Origin: Microvirga mediterraneensis
Lineage (GTDB): Bacteria; Pseudomonadota; Alphaproteobacteria; Rhizobiales; Beijerinckiaceae
Assembly (NCBI RefSeq): GCF_013520865.1
Contig: NZ_JACDXJ010000001.1
Coordinates: 3,953,501 to 4,017,500, forward strand
Length of the DNA stretch: 64,000 bases
Reading direction: 5' to 3'
Numbering within the stretch: position 1 is the first letter of the stretch; each line of letters opens with the position of its first letter. Positions 1 through 9,585 of this stretch are shown here, in pieces. The notes beneath the pieces are model-generated. The model did no database searches and was not told where the DNA came from. It saw only the letters and a list, made by a program, of their open reading frames with translations. A program made the translations under genes and the position numbers.

Positions 1-892
1 CCCGAGGAGATGCGCCCCAGAGAGCGTCCCACGTGCCGATATCCGCCCAGGAGAAGGCAACCGGCACGACCCCTGCCCGCTTGGTGCGCTCCATGACGGC
101 GCGATCGATGGAGATCTTGGGAGCGTGCCTTAAAGATTCCTCATGGAGGCGGATGAAATCCAAGTCGATGACCGCTTGCTCGAGCGCCTGCCGTGCAGCG
201 GTCAGGATAGCCGGCTCAAATCGCTCCAATTCCTCCAGCATTACATCGGCCCGGAACATGAGGTTGCCGCTGTTCCAAAGAAACCCTTGCCCGACATATC
301 GCTCCGCGCTTGCCTTGTCGGGCTTCTCGGCGAAGCGCTCGACCTCGAAGGCAGCGGTACGCGCGATGGGTTCGCCGGGGAGAATATAGCCATAGCTCGT
401 CGTTGGATGCTGCGGCACCATGCCGAGGGTCATGATATGCCCTTGCCGCGCCGGATCGACAGCCGCTTCGCATGACGCAACGAAAGAAGTGACATCGTCG
501 ATGACATGATCCGAAGCCAGGATGAGCACGATGGCCGTGGGATCGCGTCCTGCCGCGTAGCAGGCGGCGACCGCAACGGCGGCCGCGGAATCGCGCTGGA
601 CAGGCTCAAGGAGGATGTCCGCATCGACCCCGATCTGAGCCAGCTGCTCTGCGGCGATGAACCGGGCCGCATCGCTCATGATGACGGCCGGGCGCGAGAA
701 GACGCTGGGCTCTGCCACACGCTGAACGGCCATTTGGAACGTTGAGTAAGGTCCAAGAAGATCCATGAACTGCTTCGGCATGCTGTCCCGGGAGGCTGGC
801 CAAAGCCGCGTTCCGGAGCCGCCGCAGAGAATGACAGGGAAGATGCGATGGGTATGATCTTCCAAGAAGGTTTCTCGTGCAACGGCAAACAT
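1..892 (-). CDS. manC: Mannose-1-phosphate guanylyltransferase, N-terminal part (cut by window edge)
   Basis: Transfers GMP to mannose-1-phosphate to make GDP-mannose, a precursor of surface polysaccharides. The reading frame is open from the ATG at 892 to the window edge (297 codons), so the C-terminus is missing. The nucleotidyltransferase signature GGSGTRLWP is at residues 24-32, followed by SxPKQF-like residues and, further on, LASDHVI and VERFAEKPD, as in the ManC/CpsB family. It is the first gene of the glycan region here. The partner phosphomannomutase survives only as a deleted remnant near 47.6-48.0 kb, so mannose-1-phosphate must come from elsewhere. The family is clear; whether a C-terminal phosphomannose-isomerase domain is present cannot be seen. 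Confidence 0.93.
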   Translation of the reverse strand, partial: MFAVARETFLEDHTHRIFPVILCGGSGTRLWPASRDSMPKQFMDLLGPYSTFQMAVQRVAEPSVFSRPAVIMSDAARFIAAEQLAQIGVDADILLEPVQRDSAAAVAVAACYAAGRDPTAIVLILASDHVIDDVTSFVASCEAAVDPARQGHIMTLGMVPQHPTTSYGYILPGEPIARTAAFEVERFAEKPDKASAERYVGQGFLWNSGNLMFRADVMLEELERFEPAILTAARQALEQAVIDLDFIRLHEESLRHAPKISIDRAVMERTKRAGVVPVAFSWADIGTWDALWGASPR

Positions 893-1278
893 TTTTTGAA
901 CTTTATAACATATAATCGCCTCATGTGGATTTAGCCAGTGTCATTGGCGTGGTTGTGAGATCTGAAGATGTTTATGCATCCCGCGCGAGTGTCTGTAGGT
1001 AGCCGCTTCGAAATCAACTCCCGATGAATCTGAGAAATGAACATGCCGCAACGGAGTGTTTGCACGACCCGCGTGAGTTGAGCCGAATGATCCGCCCTAT
1101 CCTCGAAGATGGCTTGCCTGATCGCAAAGTCGCAGTCGCCTTTGTCGGCGATATGCACTGCCTGCATATCGCCGGCCTACTACAGGAGCGAAGAACCTGA
1201 CTGACTGGACATTTTCTCATTCTATCCGAGAACCGTAATCAATCGCATGGCCGCTTACTGGATCAGGTCGCGGAGAGC
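893..1278. other. Intergenic stretch with a possible small-gene remnant
   Basis: AT-richer gap between manC and an acyltransferase pseudogene. On the plus strand an ATG-initiated frame of 58 codons runs from 1024 to 1200; its product has a protein-like stretch (MIRPILEDGL, VAVAFVGDMH) but no recognised family and no clear ribosome binding site. It may be the scar of a larger gene. Nothing else was identified. Confidence 0.25.
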
Positions 1279-2390
1279 CTACTCAGCCCCATGTCGAAAT
1301 GCGGCTAGGCGACGTGCTTCTGGGAACTGTTTGATCAGACGTTTGCCATATTCCTCAACGGGACGTTCGATGACGCGATAGCTGATTTGAGCAACGACGG
1401 TAACCAAGCCAAGCACGATGGCCGACACGGAAGCGAACCGTAACCATTGAGGAGCTTCGATAGCATATATACTCTGCAGGAAGGGTCCGATTAGGCAATC
1501 ACAGGGATATGGCAGAGATTGACGGAATAACTGCCCCGTCCGTAATACGATAATATACGGGACGCCAGAACTCGAGGCTGGCACAAACCAGCCCCTAGTA
1601 GGAGCAATGCATAGGCGATTGAGTCAACATGGACTTGGTGACATATCCCTCCTGCCCGCCTGAGACCTGCCATGCGAACAGCAGCATGCCTGCGATCAGA
1701 GCTCCGGAGCCGAAAGTTCTCGCCTGTTGGCTTCCCTTGAGCGCTGCATGGACGTCCAACGCGATGCATACCATCATAAAAGAGGGGAAAAGCGAACTAT
1801 CAAGCGGGCCTCAAACCGTTCCCACAGACGTACATTTGAGATCAGCCACGAGAAATGATTCGCAAAGATGTAGTACAGAAAAATTCCCACAAACATAATA
1901 AACAAACGTGTTTTTATCCCTTTGGTGAAGACGTACAAAAGCGGAAACGTGGCGTAAAACATGACCTCCGTGCCGATGGCCCATCCCCCTGAAACGGCAC
2001 TCCGGCTCCAGCTTGGAAAAAGTTAAAGAGGAATGAAACAGATCCTGCGATGAGCCCCCACGCAGGCGGCTTCCCTGTCGTCAGACAGTAGTGCAGAGTC
2101 GAGTAGATGATTAATACATAGAATAGGGGCGCAATCCGGGAGAAGCGACTGGCTGCGAAGCTCGTCAAGGGCATGCCCGTTGCGATGTGACGTGGCATCG
2201 TCAGGCTCAAAGAAAATGCACTGATTGCGAAGAACAGCCACACCCATGAATAACCGAAACCAATGAAGGAGGAGATGGCAGGAGGGGGCGCCAAATTCGG
2301 CGTGAGCACACAATAAACATGGAAGAGAAGCACGTACAGAGCTGCGATCCCACGAAGATTATCGAGAAAATCAAGCCGGTCTCTTTGCAT
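1279..2390 (-). pseudogene. Acyltransferase 3 (OafA/YrhL family), multiply frameshifted
   Basis: Remnant of an integral-membrane O-acyltransferase that would acylate a surface sugar. The N-terminal piece from 2390 has the family start (LDFLDNLRGIAALYVLLFHVY) and membrane segments. It loses frame near 1960, and the family continues in other minus-strand frames: LFIMFVGIFLYYIFANHFSW, then a segment ending in QVSGGQEGYV, and finally ISYRVIERPVEEYGKRL, the typical C-terminal end of this family, ending at 1279. At least four frame changes are needed to rebuild the protein, so it is inactive. An intact paralogue lies 600 bp away on the other strand. Confidence 0.82.
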
Positions 2391-3007
2391 CTGCCGCCCT
2401 TGAGTTGTCGGGTTCGATTATACGATAGTTCAAGTCACGGCAATATTATCTCAGGGCGCGATGCAATAGATGATAACGAAACCCGTAGGTTATTGCCGAG
2501 TTTATTCCCTGATGGAGTTGTATCCTGTTCGTCAGAGCACCGGCTGTGAATGTCTCGATTCGTGCCTGCTCGGGCCTTCCAAACGCGGACACGGCTGAGT
2601 CGAAATCATTGCTCGTCCCGCCCGCAAGCGGAATTGGCACGCCTCCCGCTGCATTTCCCAAGTACACTAACAGCTTCACAGGGCGATGCATTGGCTCGAT
2701 CCGCCAAGGACAGCACTCGCGCAGGGCGTCAGCCGGTGAGACCGATGCTCCCGGGCCGCCTGGCCGTGTACTAGCAAAAGTCTTCCTGAGCATCACGGCC
2801 ACGTCTGGGCGCTGCTTACGAGCAGGATGTGCCGTGGCATCACATATCCAACGAACCCGGCTGCACTGGCGCAAAGCATGAAAGACCCGAGCCGTTGACG
2901 CCCGCAATCCATTGCGATCGTCGGCACTCACCTAGGGGCGCCGCTAGGGAGGCTTGTCCTCGAAGGTGAGGTTCTGTAACGGATTGCTTCACGATCTGGA
3001 ACTTCCG
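2391..3007. other. Gap without a recognised gene
   Basis: About 600 bp between two acyltransferase loci on opposite strands. Open frames exist on both strands (minus 2446-2931, plus 2546-2881), but neither product resembles a known family and they overlap each other, so at most one can be real. This is probably decayed sequence plus the upstream region of the intact acyltransferase gene. Confidence 0.4.
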
Positions 3008-4243
3008 ATGCCCCATGCACAACGAAATGCACCCCTTGAGGCGCTGCGCGGCCTTGCTGCAATCATAGTCCTGCTATGGCACACGATGCTGGGGTTTTTT
3101 CCAAGTAAATCAGGGATATTTGATGGATTTGACCCAGATAAAGCCGCAGTAGGAAAGATATGGTTTGGGCTCATCTATGGCACTCCGGCTGTCGTATTCT
3201 TTTTCGTATTGTCGGGATACGTCCTGACAAGAGGATTTTTCCTCTCACAGAACCCTTTCATAATCCTTCGAGGAGCTGTAAAGCGCTGGCCGCGCTTGGC
3301 AGGTACAGTGACGGTCGCCACTCTCACATCATCCATCCTTTTTGCACTCGGACTCTATCACTACCAGGAAGCAGGTCGGATAACCGGTTCTCCTTGGCTC
3401 GCTACTTTTGCGACCGGGGCTATGACCGCGTTCACTCCAAGTATTTGGGATGCCTTCACACAGGGCAGCTATTTCACGTTTTTTCGAGGGGACGCTTACT
3501 ACGACACAAGCCTCTGGACGATGCGATATGAGTTCATTGGTAGTTTCATCGCTTTCGGTCTGGCGCTCCTTCTATCACCCATCCGTCGACTCCGCCCTTT
3601 GGTCGCCGCTGCCTTATTAGGCGTGGTCGCTATTCTCTGCCATTTCGCGTCACCGTACTTTGTGGCGTTCCCTGTCGGGGTGATGCTGGCGGCACTTATG
3701 CCGGAGAAGCGCTTGAACATCCCGACTTGGGGTGCTGTTAGCATGATCATCCTGGCGATTTATCTTTGGGGCTATACAGGTCGGGGAGTTGGTGCCTTTG
3801 CCCCTCTGAACATGATCCTGCCAAACATGCCGAGTCTCTGGCTAAGCTATGTGTACATGATCGGTGCTGTTCTGATGATAGTTGCCGTTGAGTCAACTTT
3901 CGCTCTGCGGCAGTTCTTATCAAAACGCTGGGCCCTGTTACTTGGTCAGTTTTCATTCCCGCTGTATCTGATTCATGTTCTAGTGCTGTGCTCAATTGGC
4001 AGCCTTACACTCGTGCTGACTAATTCTATGATCAGGCCGCCGTATCCCAACATCATTGCCGCCGCCGTGACTATCGCAGCGTCCATGATCTTCGCGCTTC
4101 CATTGGTATTGTTTGAGCGGTGGTGGGTGAGATTGGTCAACAGAGAAAGCGATAGGCTTCTGTCGCCTCACATGAGCAGCTATGACCAAGGGGAACGACA
4201 AACTCACAGCAGGTCTCTCAGTAAAGCGTCAGAACTCATGTAG
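3008..4243 (+). CDS. Acyltransferase 3 family membrane protein
   Basis: Integral-membrane acyltransferase, probably adding acetyl or another acyl group to an exported glycan. The ATG at 3008 is preferred because the protein then begins directly before the family motif LEALRGLAAIIVLLWH (conserved Arg about residue 14, His about residue 25). A TTG at 2954 would add 18 residues with no family match. About ten hydrophobic segments follow, with SLWTMRYEFIGSF in the middle and the C-terminal LFERWWVRLVNR signature. Length (411 residues) is normal for OafA/ExoZ-type enzymes. The acyl donor and target sugar cannot be told from sequence. Confidence 0.85.
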   Translation: MPHAQRNAPLEALRGLAAIIVLLWHTMLGFFPSKSGIFDGFDPDKAAVGKIWFGLIYGTPAVVFFFVLSGYVLTRGFFLSQNPFIILRGAVKRWPRLAGTVTVATLTSSILFALGLYHYQEAGRITGSPWLATFATGAMTAFTPSIWDAFTQGSYFTFFRGDAYYDTSLWTMRYEFIGSFIAFGLALLLSPIRRLRPLVAAALLGVVAILCHFASPYFVAFPVGVMLAALMPEKRLNIPTWGAVSMIILAIYLWGYTGRGVGAFAPLNMILPNMPSLWLSYVYMIGAVLMIVAVESTFALRQFLSKRWALLLGQFSFPLYLIHVLVLCSIGSLTLVLTNSMIRPPYPNIIAAAVTIAASMIFALPLVLFERWWVRLVNRESDRLLSPHMSSYDQGERQTHSRSLSKASELM

Positions 4244-4756
4244 GATGCGCCTAACGATGGCGCGCGCCCTGCCAAGACTTCGATTGAAGGGCTCGACAAT
4301 AGGCTATGGTGTCAGCGATCAGGTTTTCCAGGGCGCCGAGACTAGGTCGGCAGATAAAGCAGCATAACCGGCCCACCGCGCCTCGCTGCGCCGCCTCCAC
4401 CTCCTCATGCGTGTGGCGTTGCCCCAGGCCACGTACATGGCCTTGTCGGGATATGATTGAGGAGAGCCTGGAGCAGTTCCACGATCTCCCGAACGCGTCA
4501 TCAGGATCGGGGCTGGTGTGACAGAGGTGGTCAGGCCCACTCATTTGCTCTCGCCTGAACGTATCGACGTGGGTGGCGGCCCACGGCTGCCCTTGCATCC
4601 TAACAAACCACAGAACTTCCAGCGCTGTACTTGGACGAGAAGCTCCGCCGAATCGTATCTTAGGGTTTAGGTATTGCGATCCTGATCGGTTAAACTTATT
4701 GATCTTCTAATCTTTAGTGGGCCGAGATTTAGGCCTTACAGCCACTGGCAATCGTC
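4244..4756. other. Gap without a recognised gene
   Basis: About 510 bp. A minus-strand frame (4251-4598, 115 codons) and overlapping plus-strand frames are open, but none gives a product I recognise. The last 130 bp are AT-rich and lie directly upstream of the large gene at 4757, so they probably hold its promoter. No convincing sigma-70 boxes could be assigned. Confidence 0.4.
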
Positions 4757-7700
4757 ATGATCGAATCCTCCCCGAACGGAACTTTCCCTTTTGGAACTAA
4801 ACTTCATCGTGCAATTGCCTCAGGACAGTGGACACAATGCATATCGCCTGCGTCCTTTTGGTCAGTCTCGCACCTCATCGAGTCTGCCTGGCTGGAACAC
4901 GCCCCGTTTGCGCTATGGCTGATTGACGCCCTCCGGCCAAGCGTATTGGTTGAACTGAACTCCCAGGATGGGTTTTCCTATCTGACTTTTTGCCAAGCCG
5001 TGCGCGACCTTGATTACGCCGCGACCTGTTATGCAGTCGGGGCTCGAAAGAGCGACCAAGGTTCGGGCCTGACCCGCGAAGACGCGTTCGCTCGGTTAAT
5101 GACGCTCAATCAGGAGAGCTATGCGAACTTCTCGCATGTGTTGGATGTCACGTCCGACACTCCCCTCCCGCACATTGCTGACGGCAGCATCGATCTGCTT
5201 CATATCGACGGCTGTCACAGCTATGAGCAAATAAAAGCCAAGTTTCAGAACTGGCAACCCAAGCTTTCCGCGCGCGGAGTGGTGCTGTTCCACAATATCA
5301 ATGCCCGTGGCGACAATTCCGGAGTCTGGCGCTTCTGGTCCGAACTGAGACCGCAATTTCCGTCGTTTGCATTTGTTCACGGCCGTGGATTGGGTGTGCT
5401 AGCGGCTGGATCGGACGTACCGGCTACATTGCAAGCCTTATTTTCTGCGCGTGACGGCGACATCGACATCATTCGTGCGAGCTATGCCCAATTGGGCGGC
5501 GCCCTAAGGAAACAATTCGAGCTCGGGGAGTCCAAGAGCCGTCTCGTCGACGCTGTCGCGGAGCAACGCCGGTTGCGCCGCAACCTGGACGAGCAAAGGC
5601 ATCGCTACGAAGCAGAGATCGCCGCTCAGGAAAAGGCGCTCCAGCAGCTTAGCAGCCTCATCGCACGCGTTCCCAAGTCACTTCGAATGATCGTTCGCCG
5701 CAGTGCGAAAGCCGCCTGGTGGCTCCTGACGCCTCATCGGATGCCGGCGCGCGTTGCGCTTATGCGGGCCCGCATGAATGCTGGAACCTCCGTGCCGCGG
5801 ACGGAAACCCGCCGCACCTCAAAGGACAGCAAGCCTCCTTTACGGCCTGCGAAGGACCGAGTCCAAGGAGCGCATCCGGCAGACGAGCGGGAGGCAACCG
5901 AAATCCGCCCAAGCAAGCCCACTCAGGTGCGGTTGGGCGTCCTGACGGCGGCGGTGCGTGATTTCACACTCTCGATTTCAGGATGGGTGATCCATGAGCA
6001 ATATCCGGGCCTCCCGATCGAGCTTGCGATTGAGCTCAAGGGTGCCCCCCTCCCCCTCAAGACCTTCTTCGCATCGACACCATCTGGAGACATCGCATGG
6101 GGACTTCCCGACTCCGCTCTTTATTTCACCATCTCGCATGACATTCCCGAGAGCCTGATCGGCAAGGATTTCCAGATCCGGGCGGTGAAGGATGGCGTCG
6201 TCTTCGAGGATCTGCTCATAAACTGGGGCAGCGGACGATCGACGCGGCGCGATGAAACGACATCCTCCAGCATGGAGGAGGAGGTCGGCACGACCGATCT
6301 GATCGCCGGCCAGGTCGAGACGGCGAAGCCGAGCAGGATCAGCGGCTGGGCTTTGAACAGAAGCAATCCCTGGAGTGCCCCGGCGGAACTCATTCTGACC
6401 GTCGACGACGAGCCTTACGCTCGCACGAAAGCCGTTAGCTTGCGTGAAGATGTTCGAAAGGTCGAAGGCGGCAACGGCTTCGTCGGATTCGAATTTCCTC
6501 TGGCGCCGAATGTCCTTGCCGGCGGTAGCATCACGGCAAAAGTGGAACCTTCGATGGGACGACCATCGATTCTTCAGAACATTCGCGAGATCCATCTGCC
6601 GGGCTATCATCTTGGGGCAAAGCGCGACCCTGAAGCCCATCTCTTCGAGGTGTGTTCCCGGATTCCACGCGGTCAGAAGATTTCGGTCATCGTCTTGAAC
6701 CGGAATGGAGCGGGCGTTCTGGAGGGACTCCTGGAATCGGCCTGGAAAACGGGCGATCTCGGGCGGTTCGAGTGGATCGTCGTTGACCACCAGTCGACCG
6801 ACACCTCGGCCGAGGTTTGCGCCAAAGCCAGGAGCAGTGGCGCCGCCATTCATTTCTTCGATCGACACGGGAATTTCAGCTTCAGCGAATCCAACAATTT
6901 CGGCGCGCAGAGAGCAACGGGCGATATCCTGGTTTTCGCCAATAATGATCTGATCCTTAGAGACTCGATCTACGAACGTATCCTTGACACCCTCGAAGAC
7001 GATCGCGTCGGAATCGTGGGCGCGAAGCTCTTGGACTATGTCGACGCGCCGGGCTGGGAAGCTCGCGGCCCCGTTCAACACCTCGGCGTATTCATGAAGC
7101 CTGGGATAGAGCAAGAATACCTAAGGCCGTACGAATCACGGCGGACGAGAGAAACACCTGTTCTTCCCGACGCCCGGCAATCCCGGCCGGCAGTGACCGC
7201 CGCATTCATCGCAATGCGTCGAAGTGACTTCGATGCCGTCGGCGGGTTTGATGAAGCTTATTCCTACGGGCTTGAAGATGTTGACATAAGCTTTAAGGTC
7301 AAGCGTCAGCTGAAGAAGGAAGTGATCTGCGACCAAGGCCTGGAGATTATCCACCGGCATGGCTACAGTCGAAGCAAGGACGCCAGCGCCGCCTTACGGC
7401 GCCGCAACAACAATCATCATTTCAACCGGCAATGGGCGCAATGGCTCCGCCGCAACATCCGTCATGATGTACTGACCAAGCCGGGCTTTTGGATCGGCGC
7501 CCGACCCACCATCGGTTTCATTGTCAGCGATACGTCGAGCAGCGATGACTATCTGGCGGCGTTCGAACTCGGACGCGCACTCCAGACGATGGCTCCCGTT
7601 CACCTCCGATACCTCAATCATCGCGATTGGTACAGCCTCGGAGGAATTGATATCCTGATCGTGATGGCAAGCGAATTCGATCTTGCCAAAGTGAAGGTCA

Positions 7701-9304
7701 TCAGCCCCTATGTCACGACCGTAAACTGGGTCCAGCATTGGCACCAACATTGGAACGAAGCTCCGCCCGTCGACATGTATGACCATGTTTGGACGGGATC
7801 CAGGCGTGCGGCCGACGACCTTCAGACGAGGACTGGGCGTGCAGTCGCCGTTCTCCCAATGGCCAGCAATACAAAGCTTTCTTCAAGGGGCCGAGCACAA
7901 GCGGAGTTCACTTGCGACTACTGCTTCATCGGCAGCAATTCCGGTCGTCCGCGCACCATCCAGTTCGACCTCGACCCGTCATCCATCAATGGGCGCGGGC
8001 TCGTCTTTGGAGCGAATTGGGAGCGCACTCCAATCGCCCCGATCAGCAGGGGCCCATTGGACTACAAGAGATATCCGGACGTATACGCATCGGCAAAAGT
8101 CGTAATCGACGATATGCAAGCTTTTGAAAGTGGATTGAGTATCTGCCGGAACGGGATGTTCGACGCACTGGGTGCAGGCTGCCTCGTCATCACGAACCGT
8201 GTCGAAGGCGTCCATGAGTTATTTGGCGACCGAGTGCCGACTTACCGTGATCGCAAGTCACTGACCGAGACACTCAACTACTGGCTCAGCCATGAGGAGG
8301 AGCGAAACCAGCGCGTCGCGGAACTCCGCCGGGTCGTGGAGGAACAGCACACCTATGAACACCGGGCCCAGAAAGTCATGGAACTTCTCACGGCCCCATC
8401 TTTCTCCCCTCGCGTGGCAATCAAATGTCCGGCTCCTTCAATCGACGGGAAGGATTGGGGCGATTACCACTTCGCACAAAGCCTCGCAGGTGCTCTCCGC
8501 CGCATCGGATGTGTGGTTCGAGTGGACATGCGCGAGGATTGGGAATGCGCCTTGTCCGAGATCGATGACGTTTCGATCATGCTGCGCGGCCTGAAGGGCC
8601 TGAAGCCGAAGCCGCATCAAAAGAATATCCTGTGGCTGATCAGCCACCCGGAGGCTGTGTCGACACAGGAGCTGAATCGATATGATCAGATTTATGTCGC
8701 GTCTGCCGCCCACGCGGAGATCCTGAGAAAACAATGCAAGGTGCCAGTGGAGCATATGCCTCAATGCACCGACATCACGCGGTTCAAGTTCGAGCCTGCC
8801 CTTGTAAACAATCCCAAGGATCGAGTCGTCTTCGTTGGAAACTCGCGCGGCACCTTCCGGGACTCGGTGCGGTGGGCCGTTGAGCACGGTTTGGACATTG
8901 ATATCTATGGGAGTGATTGGGAGCCATTCATCACCGACAATCGCCTCAAAGGCAGAAAGGTACCAAACTCCGTCCTGGGCGAGTTCTATGCTTCGAGCCG
9001 CCTGGTATTGTGCGACCACTGGGAGGACATGCGCCGTCTGGGATATGTTTCAAACCGGGTCTTCGACGTTCTCGCGGCGGGCGGAGCTTTGGCCGTAGAT
9101 CCTGTCGAAGGTCTGTCCGACCTGCTTCCGAAGGGATCATACCAAGTATTCAGGAATGGTGAGGAACTGGCCTCCCTGACGAGGAACACTGACCCGGTGG
9201 ATTTGGAACGGCGTGCAGAAATCGCGTCCTACGTAGCTGCACATCACTCTTTCGACGCCCGTGCTGCGACGATCATGCGCAAGCTTCAAGAGTGGAATCT
9301 ATGA
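4757..9304 (+). CDS. Giant methyltransferase / GT2 / GT4-type glycosyltransferase fusion (1515 aa)
   Basis: Predicted polymer-assembly enzyme. Residues about 60-230 form a SAM methyltransferase-like domain (VLVELNSQDG at 64-72, LLHIDGCHSYE from about 147, GVVLFHNINARG). A coiled coil spans about 260-305, then a linker AKAAWWLLTPHRMPAR at about 317-332. Two beta-rich repeats follow (about 395-620), each with an ISGW motif. A GT2 domain runs from K641 (ISVIVLNRNG; metal-site-like NND at 729-731; GLEDVD near 838-843). Two CgeB/GT4-like domains follow (about 905-1215 and 1225-1510), the second with GNSRGTFRDS and VSNRVFDVLAAGG. The gene stands alone on its strand with a long upstream gap. Its N-terminal third resembles that of the 1435-residue protein at 33,622-37,929. 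Domain calls are firm; the linkages formed are unknown. Confidence 0.88.
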   Translation: MIESSPNGTFPFGTKLHRAIASGQWTQCISPASFWSVSHLIESAWLEHAPFALWLIDALRPSVLVELNSQDGFSYLTFCQAVRDLDYAATCYAVGARKSDQGSGLTREDAFARLMTLNQESYANFSHVLDVTSDTPLPHIADGSIDLLHIDGCHSYEQIKAKFQNWQPKLSARGVVLFHNINARGDNSGVWRFWSELRPQFPSFAFVHGRGLGVLAAGSDVPATLQALFSARDGDIDIIRASYAQLGGALRKQFELGESKSRLVDAVAEQRRLRRNLDEQRHRYEAEIAAQEKALQQLSSLIARVPKSLRMIVRRSAKAAWWLLTPHRMPARVALMRARMNAGTSVPRTETRRTSKDSKPPLRPAKDRVQGAHPADEREATEIRPSKPTQVRLGVLTAAVRDFTLSISGWVIHEQYPGLPIELAIELKGAPLPLKTFFASTPSGDIAWGLPDSALYFTISHDIPESLIGKDFQIRAVKDGVVFEDLLINWGSGRSTRRDETTSSSMEEEVGTTDLIAGQVETAKPSRISGWALNRSNPWSAPAELILTVDDEPYARTKAVSLREDVRKVEGGNGFVGFEFPLAPNVLAGGSITAKVEPSMGRPSILQNIREIHLPGYHLGAKRDPEAHLFEVCSRIPRGQKISVIVLNRNGAGVLEGLLESAWKTGDLGRFEWIVVDHQSTDTSAEVCAKARSSGAAIHFFDRHGNFSFSESNNFGAQRATGDILVFANNDLILRDSIYERILDTLEDDRVGIVGAKLLDYVDAPGWEARGPVQHLGVFMKPGIEQEYLRPYESRRTRETPVLPDARQSRPAVTAAFIAMRRSDFDAVGGFDEAYSYGLEDVDISFKVKRQLKKEVICDQGLEIIHRHGYSRSKDASAALRRRNNNHHFNRQWAQWLRRNIRHDVLTKPGFWIGARPTIGFIVSDTSSSDDYLAAFELGRALQTMAPVHLRYLNHRDWYSLGGIDILIVMASEFDLAKVKVISPYVTTVNWVQHWHQHWNEAPPVDMYDHVWTGSRRAADDLQTRTGRAVAVLPMASNTKLSSRGRAQAEFTCDYCFIGSNSGRPRTIQFDLDPSSINGRGLVFGANWERTPIAPISRGPLDYKRYPDVYASAKVVIDDMQAFESGLSICRNGMFDALGAGCLVITNRVEGVHELFGDRVPTYRDRKSLTETLNYWLSHEEERNQRVAELRRVVEEQHTYEHRAQKVMELLTAPSFSPRVAIKCPAPSIDGKDWGDYHFAQSLAGALRRIGCVVRVDMREDWECALSEIDDVSIMLRGLKGLKPKPHQKNILWLISHPEAVSTQELNRYDQIYVASAAHAEILRKQCKVPVEHMPQCTDITRFKFEPALVNNPKDRVVFVGNSRGTFRDSVRWAVEHGLDIDIYGSDWEPFITDNRLKGRKVPNSVLGEFYASSRLVLCDHWEDMRRLGYVSNRVFDVLAAGGALAVDPVEGLSDLLPKGSYQVFRNGEELASLTRNTDPVDLERRAEIASYVAAHHSFDARAATIMRKLQEWNL

Positions 9305-9585
9305 TGCACCTGACGTGATGCCCTGATTTCTCCTGAAGGCCATTCGGCAACGTGTGTTCAGATAATCGTCAGAAAAATGCAGCGCAGCAAAGGAGCGAGA
9401 TGTTTCCAAATCTGCAAGGCTGTCTCTCGAAGAACGGCGCTGCACCGTCTCTACGAACTCATTCGCAAAAATCTGGTTCAAGGAGCCGAAACGCTTCAAA
9501 TTGATCCGCCCCATCAAATGCCGGAGCGGACCATGTAAGCGAGTACTTTTGCATCTTGTCTCAAACCGCGATGCCGATCCGAAGG

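Noticed and set aside
2446..2931. Minus-strand 161-codon frame and overlapping plus-strand frame 2546-2881
   Set aside because: Neither has family similarity or a clear ribosome binding site, and they overlap on opposite strands; recorded only as gap content.
4251..4598. Minus-strand 115-codon frame upstream of the 1515-residue gene
   Set aside because: No recognised family and overlapped by plus-strand frames of similar length; may be decayed sequence.
5978..7114. Minus-strand open frame of 378 codons
   Set aside because: Antisense to the GT2 part of the 1515-residue gene; no recognisable motif.
9299..9517. Minus-strand 72-codon frame between two convergent glycosyltransferase genes
   Set aside because: Overlaps the end of the 1515-residue gene, lacks a family match and has no convincing start signal.
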